This document shows positions 1 to 9,300 of a DNA stretch of 64,000 nucleotides, piece after piece (position 1 is the first letter of the stretch; each line of letters starts with the position of its first letter). Position numbers and translations under genes: made by a program. The notes below the pieces were generated by a model, which ran no database searches, was not told the origin of the DNA, and worked only from the letters and a program-made list of their open reading frames with translations. The DNA is from Epilithonimonas tenax DSM 16811 (GTDB lineage: Bacteria; Bacteroidota; Bacteroidia; Flavobacteriales; Weeksellaceae): assembly GCF_000428485.1 (NCBI RefSeq), contig NZ_AUAA01000002.1, positions 124,001 to 188,000 of the forward strand, written 5' to 3'.

Positions 1-351
1 GCAGATGAGGTTTTGGTTCAGGTTTCTTATGCTATTGGTGTGGCAGAGCCTTGTGGGCTTTACATCAATACTTACGGGACTTCCAAATTGGATATCAATG
101 ATGGCGAATTGGCGAAGAAAGTGCAACAGTTGTTCGATCTAAGACCTTACGCAGTTGAGAAAAATCTTAAATTAAGAAATCCAATTTATATTGAGACAGC
201 TGCTTACGGCCATATGGGAAAAGACTATTACGTAGCTGATAAAACCTTTAATAAAGGACTTAAAAATGAAATCACTTTGAAAGACCTGGAATTTTTCACT
301 TGGGAAAAACTAGATCGAGTAGAGGACATCAGAAAAGAATTTGGGTTATAA
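1..351 (+). CDS. metK: S-adenosylmethionine synthetase, C-terminal part (5' end outside window)
   Basis: The reading frame is open from base 1 and ends at TAA 349-351, so this is the last ~116 codons of a gene that starts upstream. The residues match the conserved MetK C-terminus: VSYAIGVAEPCGL, then NTYGTSKL, the DLRPYAVEKNLKLRNPIY block, and ETAAYGHMGK near the end. MetK makes S-adenosylmethionine from methionine and ATP in the cytosol. A hairpin with a T-run follows 24 bp downstream, so the transcript probably ends there. Confidence 0.95.
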   Translation, partial: ADEVLVQVSYAIGVAEPCGLYINTYGTSKLDINDGELAKKVQQLFDLRPYAVEKNLKLRNPIYIETAAYGHMGKDYYVADKTFNKGLKNEITLKDLEFFTWEKLDRVEDIRKEFGL

Positions 352-374
352 AACCTGATTTTTTAGAAATCTCG

Positions 375-408
375 AACTGCTTTGTCTTTGGATGAAGCAG
401 TTTTTTTT
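375..408 (+). terminator. Rho-independent terminator after metK
   Basis: An 8-bp perfect stem, AACTGCTT (375-382) and AAGCAGTT (395-402), has a 12-nt loop and runs into eight Ts (401-408). Confidence 0.8.
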
Positions 409-487
409 AAATTTGAAATCTGATCATCTCGTAAAATCGCACGGTATAGTGTCCTTGGAAATGTTACTATTCAAAAATCTATTTTTT

Positions 488-495
488 TATTTTTG
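488..495 (+). promoter_or_regulatory. Candidate Bacteroidota -7 box for the secreted protein gene
   Basis: TATTTTTG fits the TAnnTTTG -7 consensus of Bacteroidota sigma-A promoters and lies 23 bp before the ATG at 519. The region is AT-rich, so a chance match is possible. Confidence 0.4.
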
Positions 496-518
496 TCGTC
501 AATTAATATTAAATTAAA

Positions 519-992
519 ATGAAATCAAAATATTACATGATCGCGTTCCTCTTTGTTTTTTGTGCTTTTGCAAAATCACAATTGACGATGCATAAGTTCA
601 TAACCGCTGGTTATGTCTATCAAAACCAAAGCTTTGGTGAGCTGGGTGGTAAACTGCTTTTCCTAAGCAATGACGACGTTCTGTTCCGCGTTGGAGCTTC
701 TGCTTTGATGGGTTCTGCCAATAGTAAATTGGCGATATTGCCCAAAGTAAACGCCGATTTTTTATTGAATTTTCAACGAAATGTGGACTTCTATCACGCG
801 AATTATTTCATTTTGGGAGCAGAAGCAACCCATAAATACATCGCGCCGAAAGCAGGATTCAGTCTTTTTGGAATTTTGGATCTAACAGGTGGATACGCTT
901 TTTCGCTGGACAAAGAAGGAATCAATGGTAAAGAGTTGAAAGGGCTTAATATCAATTTCACAATCAATATCCCATTAGTTGTGATTAATTGA
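519..992 (+). CDS. Hypothetical secreted or outer-membrane protein
   Basis: A 157-residue protein with a clear signal peptide (about residues 1-20: basic MKSK, a hydrophobic core, then AFAKSQ). The mature part alternates hydrophobic and polar residues with frequent Gly, Tyr and Phe, as in small beta-barrel or beta-rich envelope proteins. It ends in a hydrophobic stretch (NFTINIPLVVIN), as barrel strands do. I do not recognise a named family. It stands alone, between the metK terminator and an ECF sigma factor gene, with its own candidate promoter. Confidence 0.75.
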   Translation: MKSKYYMIAFLFVFCAFAKSQLTMHKFITAGYVYQNQSFGELGGKLLFLSNDDVLFRVGASALMGSANSKLAILPKVNADFLLNFQRNVDFYHANYFILGAEATHKYIAPKAGFSLFGILDLTGGYAFSLDKEGINGKELKGLNINFTINIPLVVIN

Positions 993-1208
993 TTTAACTA
1001 TTTCATTTTTTTTGAATCAAATTAAAGAAATATAAAAATTTAACAGTCTATTAACATTTTGTTTAGTCTTTTTTATTACTTTTACAGACCTAAAAAAAAG
1101 CGTATAGAAAAAATTTACTTCATTAAAAATTAAAAACAACCGGGTCAGGACAATTAGTTACCGCAGTAACTGATGGTTTGCTGGGTGTTGTATTAAAGAA
1201 GTATTATT

Positions 1209-1799
1209 ATGAAAACGCAAACTGATAGCCAATTAATCCTAAAATATCAGAATGGTGACGAGAGGTCACTTTCCCTTCTGATCAACAGACACAAAAAAGA
1301 TCTTTTCAGCTTTATCTATTATAAGTTGATGGATGAAGATCTGGCCAATGATATCTTCCAAGATACATTTGTCAAAATCATTGTAACACTCAAAGAAGGC
1401 CGTTATAAAGAGGAAAACAAATTTATTCTCTGGGCAAAACGTATCGCCCATAATTTGATTATTGATCATTTTCGTCTGCAGTCCAAACACATCAAAATTT
1501 CCGAAACATCTTATGAAAATGAAGAGTTTTCCATCTTTGATATCATCAAAGAACCGGATAGCAATATTGAGGACAGATTGATAGACAAACAAATAAATGA
1601 CGATCTTTTGAGAATGCTTGTTATGCTTCCGGAGAATCAGCAGGAGGTCGTAAAGCTTAGGTTTTTTGACGGTCTCAGTTTCAAAGAGATTGCAGATCAT
1701 ACAGATACCAGTATCAATACCACACTTGGAAGAGTGAGATATGCGCTGATTAATCTCAGAAAAATAATGGAAGAGCATAACATTATTTTGACAAAATAA
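1209..1799 (+). CDS. RNA polymerase sigma factor, ECF (sigma-70 family)
   Basis: A 196-residue ECF sigma factor. Region 2 spans about residues 10-80, with LFSFIYYKLMDEDLANDIFQ and DTFVKI as the core- and -10-binding helices. Region 4 lies near 135-185, with LPENQQEVVKLRFFDGLSF then KEIADHTDTSINTTLGRVR as the helix-turn-helix. The acidic linker between them (about 97-120) is normal for the family. No anti-sigma factor gene is adjacent. A 45-residue basic protein follows instead. The leader has a 6-bp inverted repeat (AGTTAC 1156-1161, GTAACT 1166-1171). The regulon cannot be told from sequence. Confidence 0.93.
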   Translation: MKTQTDSQLILKYQNGDERSLSLLINRHKKDLFSFIYYKLMDEDLANDIFQDTFVKIIVTLKEGRYKEENKFILWAKRIAHNLIIDHFRLQSKHIKISETSYENEEFSIFDIIKEPDSNIEDRLIDKQINDDLLRMLVMLPENQQEVVKLRFFDGLSFKEIADHTDTSINTTLGRVRYALINLRKIMEEHNIILTK

Positions 1800-1854
1800 C
1801 CACTGTGTAATAATAAAGATTTTCTTTTGGCGTTATTGTTGTAAAAGTCAGCCT

Positions 1855-1992
1855 ATGAAAAGAAACGACACTTTAACAACGAAAACATTGACGCCAAAAA
1901 AAGAAATAATCGATTTTCTGATGAACTATTCCAAGAATATTCATCCGATAAAAACCAAGAACAGAAAAACTATTTTAGTTTCTAAGAACTAA
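1855..1992 (+). CDS. Small basic protein downstream of the ECF sigma factor
   Basis: A 45-codon ORF runs from ATG 1855 to TAA 1990-1992. The product is Lys/Asn/Thr-rich with one hydrophobic patch (IIDFLMNYSK) and a basic tail. It begins 55 bp after the sigma factor stop in the same direction, so it may be co-transcribed. It has no signal peptide or transmembrane segment, so it is not an ordinary membrane anti-sigma factor. Function unknown. That it is a real gene is inferred from its position and composition. Confidence 0.5.
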   Translation: MKRNDTLTTKTLTPKKEIIDFLMNYSKNIHPIKTKNRKTILVSKN

Positions 1993-2056
1993 GCATTTTA
2001 GATTTTTAAATAATTGATTTTTATGACAGAACTTTCCTATGTAGATCAAAAATGAT

Positions 2057-2064
2057 TAGATTTG
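2057..2064 (+). promoter_or_regulatory. Candidate -7 box immediately upstream of the HAD gene
   Basis: TAGATTTG fits TAnnTTTG. It ends 6 bp before ATG 2071, so a transcript would have a very short leader or none. It also overlaps an upstream in-frame TTG (2062), which supports ATG 2071 as the start. Confidence 0.5.
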
Positions 2065-2070
2065 TGCCTT

Positions 2071-2769
2071 ATGACAAACGTAAGGCACATTTTTTTTGAT
2101 CTCGACAATACGCTTTGGGATCACCGCAGAAATGCATATTTGACCATCAAAGAGTTATTTGAGCAGCAGCAGATTGCGGAAATCTATCACATCGATTTTG
2201 AATCCTTTCACGACGCTTATCACGAAATTAATGAAAAACTTTGGGAGCAGATGCGCGATGGCGAAATCGATAAAGACTATTTAAGAAAACACAGATTTTT
2301 TGATACCTTCCTAAAATTCCAGGTGGATGACCAAGATTTGGCAGATTATTTTGAACATCATTTTCTTGACGAAATTTTGAAGTATAATGAATTGGTTCCT
2401 GGCGCGGCTGACCTTCTGGATTATCTGCAGGATAAAGATTATAAGATGCATATCATCTCCAATGGTTTCCAGGAAGTGACTGAGAGAAAATGTGTTCTTT
2501 CCGGCATTGCTGATTATTTTGAAACCATTACCAGCGCAGATTCCGTTGGTATTAGGAAACCAAGACCGGAAATATTCCAATATTCTTTGGACCTTGCAAA
2601 AGCTGAGAAAAATGAAAGTCTGATGATTGGTGATGATTGGATTGCGGATGTAAAAGGCGCTCAGAGATTTGGGATCGATGTTATTTTCTTTGACGTTTAC
2701 CATGACAATCCACGGGAACAAAATCTGAAAGTCATCAAACATTTATCAGAAATCAAACAATACGTATAA
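2071..2769 (+). CDS. HAD-superfamily hydrolase, YjjG-like (noncanonical nucleotidase/phosphatase)
   Basis: 232 residues from ATG 2071. An upstream in-frame TTG lies inside the -7 box and is unlikely to be used. Motif I is FFDLDNTLWD (Asp nucleophile and general acid) near residue 10. A helical cap follows (about 20-95). Motif II is IISNGF, motif III the Lys of GIRKPRPEIF, and motif IV MIGDDWIADVKGA. The order and the IRKP segment match the YjjG/pyrimidine 5'-nucleotidase group, which dephosphorylates small phosphomonoesters. The exact substrate cannot be read from sequence. It is convergent with trpS, with a shared terminator between them. Confidence 0.9.
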   Translation: MTNVRHIFFDLDNTLWDHRRNAYLTIKELFEQQQIAEIYHIDFESFHDAYHEINEKLWEQMRDGEIDKDYLRKHRFFDTFLKFQVDDQDLADYFEHHFLDEILKYNELVPGAADLLDYLQDKDYKMHIISNGFQEVTERKCVLSGIADYFETITSADSVGIRKPRPEIFQYSLDLAKAEKNESLMIGDDWIADVKGAQRFGIDVIFFDVYHDNPREQNLKVIKHLSEIKQYV

Positions 2770-2775
2770 AAGATA

Positions 2776-2801
2776 AAAGCCTTTCATTGTTGAAAGGCTT
2801 T
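2776..2801. terminator. Bidirectional terminator hairpin between HAD gene and trpS
   Basis: An 11-bp perfect stem (AAAGCCTTTCA 2776-2786, TGAAAGGCTTT 2791-2801) with a TTGT loop lies between two convergent genes. The T-run is short. Confidence 0.65.
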
Positions 2802-2825
2802 GCTGTATTTGAAAAGAAATAGAGA

Positions 2826-3794
2826 TTAGATCCCCAAACTTTCTCTCACTCGGGAAATTGTATCCAAAGCTATTTTTCTTGTTTTCTGCGCACCTTCCTG
2901 TAGTTTGGCTTCAAGCTCGTCCAGATGAGTCATGTAATAGGCAAAAGTCTCTCTTTCTTGTGCAAATCTTGTCAGGATCAGATCCAGTAATTCTTTTTTA
3001 GCATGTCCGTAACCATAGTTTCCAGCCAGATATTTGGCCCTCAACGCCTCAGTTTGTTCCGGAGTTGCTACCAAAGCATAGATTGCAAAAACCTTATCTG
3101 TTTCAGGATCTTTAGGATCTTCCAAAGGTGTAGAGTCTGTCTCGATGGACATTACCTGCTTTTTCAGTTCTTTTTCTGGTAAGAAGATATTGATGATGTT
3201 ACCTCTCGATTTTGACATTTTGTGTCCATCGGTTCCTGGTACATATTTGGTGTCTTGCTGCAACTCCGCCTGAGGCAATACCAAAACTTCACCCATTTGA
3301 TTGTTGAATCTGGAAGCCACATCTCGTGCGATTTCCAAGTGCTGAAGCTGATCTTTCCCCACAGGAACTATTTCCGCATCGTAAAGCAGAATATCAGCCG
3401 CCATTAGAATCGGATAGGTGAAAAGGCCTGCATTTACATCTTGCAACCTGTCTGCTTTATCTTTGAAAGAATGCGCCAATGTCAGTCTTTGATAGGGGAA
3501 AAAGCATGACAAATGCCACGACAACTCACAGGTTTCCGGGATGTCACTTTGTCTGTAGAAGTAGGTTTTTTCTGTGTCTAGTCCGCAGGCCAGCCAAGCT
3601 GCGGCAATCTCATAGGTGTTTTCTTTAAGTTCAACAGCATTTTTGATCTGTGTTAAAGAGTGAAGATTGGCGATGAAGAGAAAGGATTCGTTCTCCGCTT
3701 TTTTGGATAGTTCTATTGCAGGGATGATGGCTCCCAAAAGATTTCCCAAATGTGGCGTTCCGGTGGCTTGTATTCCGGTAAGGATTCTAGACAT
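2826..3794 (-). CDS. trpS: Tryptophanyl-tRNA synthetase
   Basis: 322 residues, normal length for bacterial TrpRS. The class I signatures are present: GTPHLGNLLGAI near residue 12 (HIGH-type) and GHKMSKSRGN near 190 (KMSKS). The adenylate/Trp pocket segment MAADILLYDAEIVPVGKDQ is near 130. It charges tRNA-Trp in the cytosol. It follows a SanA-like gene with a 96-bp gap containing its own -7 box. Confidence 0.97.
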   Translation of the reverse strand: MSRILTGIQATGTPHLGNLLGAIIPAIELSKKAENESFLFIANLHSLTQIKNAVELKENTYEIAAAWLACGLDTEKTYFYRQSDIPETCELSWHLSCFFPYQRLTLAHSFKDKADRLQDVNAGLFTYPILMAADILLYDAEIVPVGKDQLQHLEIARDVASRFNNQMGEVLVLPQAELQQDTKYVPGTDGHKMSKSRGNIINIFLPEKELKKQVMSIETDSTPLEDPKDPETDKVFAIYALVATPEQTEALRAKYLAGNYGYGHAKKELLDLILTRFAQERETFAYYMTHLDELEAKLQEGAQKTRKIALDTISRVRESLGI

Positions 3795-3843
3795 TAAGAT
3801 GAAGATTAAAATTTCAGATTTCAGATTTTCTAAAATCGAGTCA

Positions 3844-3851
3844 CAAAAATA
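3844..3851 (-). promoter_or_regulatory. Candidate -7 box for trpS
   Basis: On the minus strand this reads TATTTTTG (TAnnTTTG), about 50 nt before the trpS ATG. Confidence 0.4.
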
Positions 3852-3890
3852 GGAAAGATAAAATGTTCCACAAAGAATTGGTGCAGGGTT

Positions 3891-4532
3891 TTATTTAATC
3901 TCAATCTTTTCTCCACCGAATTTTGGCTCTACATCAAAAAGAAGATCTACGAACACCTTTGCTTTTGCAAGATATTCCCGAAGGTTTGTTTGGATTCCCG
4001 CATATTGATTCACATCCGCTGCATTGTAACCGTACGCTGTGGTATGGTTTTTTTGAGCCAGAAAAACAGCCCGTTCATTATGGAATCTCTGGGAAATAAT
4101 AATGAATTTATCTTGACCGAAAATTTCTTTCGCCCTCACCACAGAATCCAAAGTTCTGAATCCTGCAAAATCTTCAAATATTTTTTCTGCCGGAATGCCT
4201 TCTGCAATGAGGTCGTTTTTCATTTGTTCAGGCTCATTGTAGCCCTCAACAGAGTTGTCTCCACTCACGATGACAAACTGTATTTTTCCAGCTTTGTACA
4301 ATTCCGAAGTAGCTTTGATCCGATAAGAGAAATATAAATTGGGATTTCCGTTGTTCAAAGTTTTACTTGTTCCCAAAACCAAGGCTGTTTTGCAGGTTGG
4401 GATTTTGCTGACATCGGTATAAAGAAACGCGTCGCTTTTACTTTTGATGGTGTAATTGGCAAAAAGGATAAAAAGAAATCCTGTCACAAGAAGTAACAGG
4501 AATAGGTTGATAAAGTTTTTAGTGAGTGTCAT
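3891..4532 (-). CDS. SanA/YdcF family (DUF218) membrane-anchored protein
   Basis: 213 residues with one N-terminal membrane segment (about 8-28), then an extracytoplasmic DUF218 domain. Family landmarks are ALVLGTSKTLNNGNPN near 50, QFVIVSGDN near 85, and FAGFRTLDSVVRAKEIFG followed by IIISQRFHNERAVFLA near 125-160. In enteric bacteria SanA affects envelope permeability and vancomycin resistance, but the activity is uncertain. It lies just downstream of lspA (20-bp gap) in the same direction and is probably in that operon. Confidence 0.85.
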   Translation of the reverse strand: MTLTKNFINLFLLLLVTGFLFILFANYTIKSKSDAFLYTDVSKIPTCKTALVLGTSKTLNNGNPNLYFSYRIKATSELYKAGKIQFVIVSGDNSVEGYNEPEQMKNDLIAEGIPAEKIFEDFAGFRTLDSVVRAKEIFGQDKFIIISQRFHNERAVFLAQKNHTTAYGYNAADVNQYAGIQTNLREYLAKAKVFVDLLFDVEPKFGGEKIEIK

Positions 4533-4552
4533 TGGTGTTTTTTTAACCCATT

Positions 4553-5197
4553 TTAAAAATCCAATCCGTTCGGGAAAGCTTTCTTTCTGAAGAGATAAAG
4601 AAACAGTGCGCCGGCTGTGATAGCACTATCAGCAACGTTGAAAATGTATTTGAAAAACTCAATTCTGTTGCCACCTAAGACAGGAACCCAATCCGGCCAA
4701 ACGGTGTCTACTAACGGGAAGTGCAGCATATCTACCACGCAGCCTTTCATCAAATCTGAGTAGCCCTGCCCGAACGCCGTAAGTTGGGAAACGCCGCCGT
4801 AATCGATCCATCGTTCCGAAGTGGTGTCATAGAAGGTGCCGCTGTCGAAAATGACGCCATAAAAAATACCGTCAAAAACATTCCCGATGGCGCCGGCAAA
4901 GATCATGGCCATTGGAATAATCAAATAATTAGAAGCGCCTTCTTTCAGCCATTTTTTGAAAAGAAAAACCATTCCTACGGCAAGCCCAAGTCGAAGAATA
5001 ATGAGCGTGTATTTCCCCCATAATCCTCCGAAATGCAGCCCATAAGCCATTCCGGGATTTTCCACGAAGGTCAGTTTGAACCAACTGAGTCCTAAAACAT
5101 TGATGCTCTCGCCAAGGTAGAAATGGGTTTTGATATAGATTTTGGAGAACTGGTCGATGAAAAGGATCAGCAAAGTAATGGCCACTATTTTCTTCAT
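4553..5197 (-). CDS. lspA: Lipoprotein signal peptidase (signal peptidase II)
   Basis: 214 residues with four transmembrane helices. It cleaves prolipoprotein signal peptides in the inner membrane after lipid attachment. The catalytic Asp regions are visible as AGAIGNVFDGIFYG (near 105) and FNVADSAITAG (near 190). The N-terminal KLTFVENPGMAYG matches the family NxGxAF motif. A long insert between the Asp motifs (about 115-165) accounts for the extra length over the ~165-residue enteric enzyme and is common in Bacteroidota. Its ATG overlaps the stop of the preceding small gene (TAATG). Confidence 0.96.
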   Translation of the reverse strand: MKKIVAITLLILFIDQFSKIYIKTHFYLGESINVLGLSWFKLTFVENPGMAYGLHFGGLWGKYTLIILRLGLAVGMVFLFKKWLKEGASNYLIIPMAMIFAGAIGNVFDGIFYGVIFDSGTFYDTTSERWIDYGGVSQLTAFGQGYSDLMKGCVVDMLHFPLVDTVWPDWVPVLGGNRIEFFKYIFNVADSAITAGALFLYLFRKKAFPNGLDF

Positions 5198-5388
5198 TAC
5201 AATCCTTTTGGTTTAGTTGGTTTGAAGATTTTTTTATCTTTTCTGTCCGTGATTTTTTGGATGGTTTTCTGATTATGAAAATTGTTCTTAGTATGAAATT
5301 TTTCGAATTCGATATTCATATCTTTCAATACACTTTTCAGTGCGGTCAATTCCATGGCGTTTTTTGGATGTACAATGATGGATTCCAT
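5197..5388 (-). CDS. Small DUF2683-like protein coupled to lspA
   Basis: 63 residues. The N-terminal MESIIVHPKNAMELTALKSV resembles DUF2683 proteins, which look like orphan antitoxins. The tail is Lys-rich. Its stop shares a base with the lspA start (TAATG), so the two are translationally coupled. A -7 box sits ~63 nt upstream, making this the first gene of the lspA-sanA operon. Function unknown. Confidence 0.75.
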   Translation of the reverse strand: MESIIVHPKNAMELTALKSVLKDMNIEFEKFHTKNNFHNQKTIQKITDRKDKKIFKPTKPKGL

Positions 5389-5450
5389 TATGTCAATTTT
5401 TTGGGGTTAAAATCAAGATTGTATTAATTTTTCCTGAAGAAAAATTTTTG

Positions 5451-5458
5451 CAAATGTA
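5451..5458 (-). promoter_or_regulatory. Candidate -7 box for the lspA operon
   Basis: The minus strand reads TACATTTG (TAnnTTTG) upstream of the small gene at 5388. Confidence 0.4.
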
Positions 5459-5469
5459 ATTTAAATTAC

Positions 5470-5712
5470 TTATTTCTTAGACAATTCGTCCAGTCTTTTA
5501 CGTTCTTTTTCACTCAAATCGGCCAACCCATTTTTCCCGATTTTGCTAAGAAGATGATCGATTTCGTCCTGGCGTTCTTTGCGCTTTGCATTGAATGCAT
5601 CATCAATGGTGTAATATTTCTGATCGGGTTGAAAGATATTCTTTACAGCCTTATTCCTAAAAACAAAAAAGCCGATCACAATAACCAGGAGTAAAATAAT
5701 AATTAGAATCAT
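5470..5712 (-). CDS. Small single-pass membrane protein with DUF6576-like tail
   Basis: About 80 residues if translation starts at the ATG at 5712, just before the hydrophobic segment. An upstream in-frame start would fall in the dksA-like terminator. One transmembrane helix (MILIIILLLVIVIGFFVF) is followed by a soluble helical tail with DEIDHLLSKIGKNGLADL and SEKERKRLDELSKK. That motif resembles the C-terminal DUF6576 tail of Bacteroidota rhomboid proteases, but no protease domain is present. Role unknown. Confidence 0.7.
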   Translation of the reverse strand: MILIIILLLVIVIGFFVFRNKAVKNIFQPDQKYYTIDDAFNAKRKERQDEIDHLLSKIGKNGLADLSEKERKRLDELSKK

Positions 5713-5718
5713 CTTTAT

Positions 5719-5764
5719 AAAAAAAATACAAAGCAAAAGTGCCGAAACACCTTATGCTTTGTAT
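5719..5764 (-). terminator. Rho-independent terminator of the dksA-like gene
   Basis: A perfect 10-bp inverted repeat, ATACAAAGCA (5726-5735) and TGCTTTGTAT (5755-5764), with a 19-nt loop. On the minus strand the stem runs into a T-run (the A-run at 5719-5726), as expected for termination after the 5812-6192 gene. Confidence 0.8.
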
Positions 5765-5811
5765 GATAGTTGATTACATTAAACGCTGTACTTAATACTT
5801 TTTACAACAGC

Positions 5812-6192
5812 TTATCGCTGCATGTTTTTGGCTTCAATACTCAACGTTGCGTGAGGTACGGCTTTTAATCTGTCTTTAGGAATCAGTTTTCCGGTGACTC
5901 TGCAAATACCGTATGTTTTGTTCTGGATACGGATCAAAGCATGCTTCAAGTCACGTACAAATTTTTCCTGTCTTCCTGCAAGGATAGAATTCTGTTCTTT
6001 GCTCAGTGTTTCTGCACCTTCTTCAAAAGCTTTAAAAGTTGGCGAAGTATCGTCTGTGCCATTATTTTGATCATTGATAAAGCTTTCTTTGATAAGCATG
6101 AGATCGTGTTCTGCTTTATCTATTTTATCCTGGATCAATTGTTTGAATTCCTGAAGGTCTGCGTCACTATATCGTAATTTTTCGTCGGCCAT
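5812..6192 (-). CDS. TraR/DksA family protein with degenerate zinc finger
   Basis: About 126 residues. The start is taken at ATG 6192; an ATG at 6198 adds two residues. A long helical hairpin (about 5-85) with acidic residues matches the DksA coiled coil that enters the RNA polymerase secondary channel. The C-terminal segment has TYGICRVTGKLIPKDRLKAVP, where classical DksA has CxxC...CxxC. Only one Cys remains, so Zn binding is unlikely. Expected role is modulation of RNA polymerase. It ends in a strong terminator and is downstream of ileS on the same strand (151-bp gap). Confidence 0.9.
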   Translation of the reverse strand: MADEKLRYSDADLQEFKQLIQDKIDKAEHDLMLIKESFINDQNNGTDDTSPTFKAFEEGAETLSKEQNSILAGRQEKFVRDLKHALIRIQNKTYGICRVTGKLIPKDRLKAVPHATLSIEAKNMQR

Positions 6193-6343
6193 TTCCATTG
6201 TTATTAATTGTTTAATTTTTTTTTGGCTTTTTGCTTTTAGCAGCCACGCTTATTTTATGATTCAACAAGTATAGAAATAAAATTCAAAAGATATCTACAA
6301 AGAATTGTCAATTCACAATTTCTTAACAATAATAAAAATTTGT

Positions 6344-9300
6344 TTACTTTTTATTAATTTTTACCTTGAATTTCTCTTCATCTATCTCTATTTCGTCAAA
6401 ATCCGAGAGTGAATTTACAAATTCTATTTTATCTGACAATACCTCTGCAGAAATATATGCATCATTGCTAATAATTTCTTTCTGGAAAGGAGAATCTTCT
6501 TCCAATTGGATTGCTATCTTATCCGTCAAATCAAAATTCTTTTCTTTTCTAAGATTCTGAACCCGATTGATGAACTCTCTCGCAATGCCTTCCGATTTCA
6601 ACTGATCCGTGAGCGTCAAATCTAATGCCACAGTTACTTTTCCTTCACTAGCAACAGTCCATCCTGGGATGTCTTTTGTGGAAATTTCGACATCATCAGT
6701 GGTGATCTCGTATCCGGAAACAGTCGCTTTTCCTTCTTTTTCTAATGAAGCAATTTGCTCAGAAGTGAAATTCGAGATTTCTCCAGCCACAGTTTTCATA
6801 TCTTTTCCTAATCTCGCCCCAAGGGTTTTGAAATTCGGTTTGATTTGTTTTACAATCAGGTGCGCCGCTTCTTCAGCATTAATCAGTTGTAATTCCTTCA
6901 CATTGACTTCTTGCTTAATGAGTTCAGAAACCGCTAAAATCTGCTGCTCAGTTTTCTTATCCAAAACTGGGATCATCACTTTTTGAAGTGGTTGACGAAC
7001 CTTTATGTTCTCCTTTTTTCTTAATGAAAAAACCATCGACGTGATTTGCTGAGCCAAATGTGTTTTCTCAACCAGATCCTGGTCAATCAGGCTTTCATCC
7101 ACAACCGGGAAATCTGTTAGGTGAACAGAGTTTACCACGTCTTTTCCAGTCACTTTGTTCAAATCTTGGAACAATTGATCCATAAAGAACGGCGCAATTG
7201 GTGCGGAAAGTTTCGCAACAGTTTCCAGGCAAGTATAAAGTGTTTGGTAAGCCGAAATTTTGTCATCAGAATAATCGCCTTTCCAGAAACGCCTTCTGCA
7301 CAGTCTTACGTACCAGTTGCTTAAATTATCATTAACGAAGTTATTAATGGCTCTTGATGCTTTTGTAGGCTCGTAATCTTCGTAGAAAGATTTCACGTCT
7401 TTGATGAGTAGATTTAATTCAGACAAGATCCAACGGTCAATTTCCGGCCTGTTTTCAATGTTGCTTTCCAAATATTTGAAACCGTCAACATTGGCATACA
7501 AGGCGAAGAAAGAGTAGGTGTTGTAAAGCGTTCCGAAGAATTTTCTTCTCACTTCATCAATGCCTTCAATGTCAAATTTCAGATTTTCCCAAGGATTCGC
7601 ATTGGAAATCATATACCAACGCGTCGCATCTGGCCCGTAAACAGAAAGTGTTTCGAAAGGGTCAACGGCGTTTCCAAGACGTTTGGACATTTTCTGTCCG
7701 TTTTTGTCTAAAACCAAACCATTTGAAACGACGTTTTTATAAGCTACAGAATCGAAAACAGTTGTTGCAATTGCGTGTAAAGTGTAGAACCAACCACGCG
7801 TTTGGTCAACGCCTTCTGCAATGAAATCTGCCGGGAAAGCTTTGTTGTTATCAACTTGCTCTTTATTCTCAAACGGATAATGCAATTGCGCGTAAGGCAT
7901 CGCTCCAGAATCGAACCAAACATCAATCAAATCGCTTTCACGCTTCATCGCTTTTCCGGATGCTGAAACTAGAGTGATTTGGTCCACAATATTTTTATGA
8001 AGATCTACCAAAGCGTAATTTTCTTCAGACATATTTCCAATCTCAAAACTTTGGAAAGGGTTTTCTTTCTGGAAACCAGCTTCGATGGATTTTTCAATGG
8101 CGTTGTACAATTCTTCCACAGAACCGATGATCACTTCTTCTTTTTTGTCCTCAGTTCTCCAAATTGGCAACGGAATTCCCCAATATCTGGAGCGGGAAAG
8201 ATTCCAGTCGTTGGCGTTTTTCAACCAATTTCCGAAACGGCCTTCTCCTGTAGATTTTGGTTTCCAGTTGATGGTTTCATTCAAATCGAACATTCTGTCT
8301 TTCACATCAGTCACTTTGATGAACCAAGAATCGAGTGGATAATACAACAAAGGCTCATCCGTTCTCCAACTGTGCGGATAACTGTGAACATATTTTTCAA
8401 CCTTGAAGGCTTTATTTTCTTTTCTTAATTTTAAGGCAATTCTTTCATCAACAGAAAGATAGGCTTTCAAATCAGAAATAATTGATTTTAAATTTTCTTT
8501 CTGAATGTTAAATTCTACAGCTTTTTCTTCTTCATTAAGGTATTCACCTTTCACATATTCATTGGCAAAACCGTAAGTTTCATCTTTAACAATCGATAAA
8601 AATTTACCTTGCATATCCACCAACGGAACCGGATTTCCATTCTCATCCAAAACCAACATTGGTGGAACTTCTGGCGTTGCTTCTTTCGCAACTTTCGCAT
8701 CATCTGCACCAAAAGTCGGCGCGGTGTGCACAATTCCTGTTCCATCTTCTGTTGTCACAAAATCTCCGGCAATCACTCGGAAAGCATTTTCCGGATTTTG
8801 GTAAGGCGTAGCGTAATCTAAAAGTTGTTTATATTGAATTCCAACCAAATCAGCACCTTTGAATTCGGCTAAGATTTTATATGGAATAACTTTAGTTTCA
8901 GAAGTGTAATTGGCAAAATCTTCATCTGTTCCTTCCGCATATTTCTTCGCAAATTGTTTTGCAACCAAAGCTTTCGCCAAAATAATATTAATTGGTTCGA
9001 AAGTATATTGGTTAAAAGTCTTCACCAAAACATAATCGATTTTTGGTCCAACCGTCAAAGCGGTGTTGGAAGGTAAAGTCCAAGGCGTCGTCGTCCAGGC
9101 AAGAAAATAAACATCAGATCTTGGTTGCTGATTGTCAAATTCTTCCCAATGCAAAGCTCCGCCACAACTATTTCCTGCAGCTTCAGAACTATCTATTTTG
9201 GAACCGGAATAAGCAATCGCCGACAATTTTTTCCAGGTTTCGCTTGCGTTTTCGGGTGCTTGTTTTATTTTAAATTGAGCTACAACCGTCGTGTCAGAAA

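Noticed and set aside
1266-1778. 170-codon ORF antisense to the ECF sigma factor
   Set aside because: Shadow of a clear sigma factor gene with both conserved regions. Odd composition and no motif.
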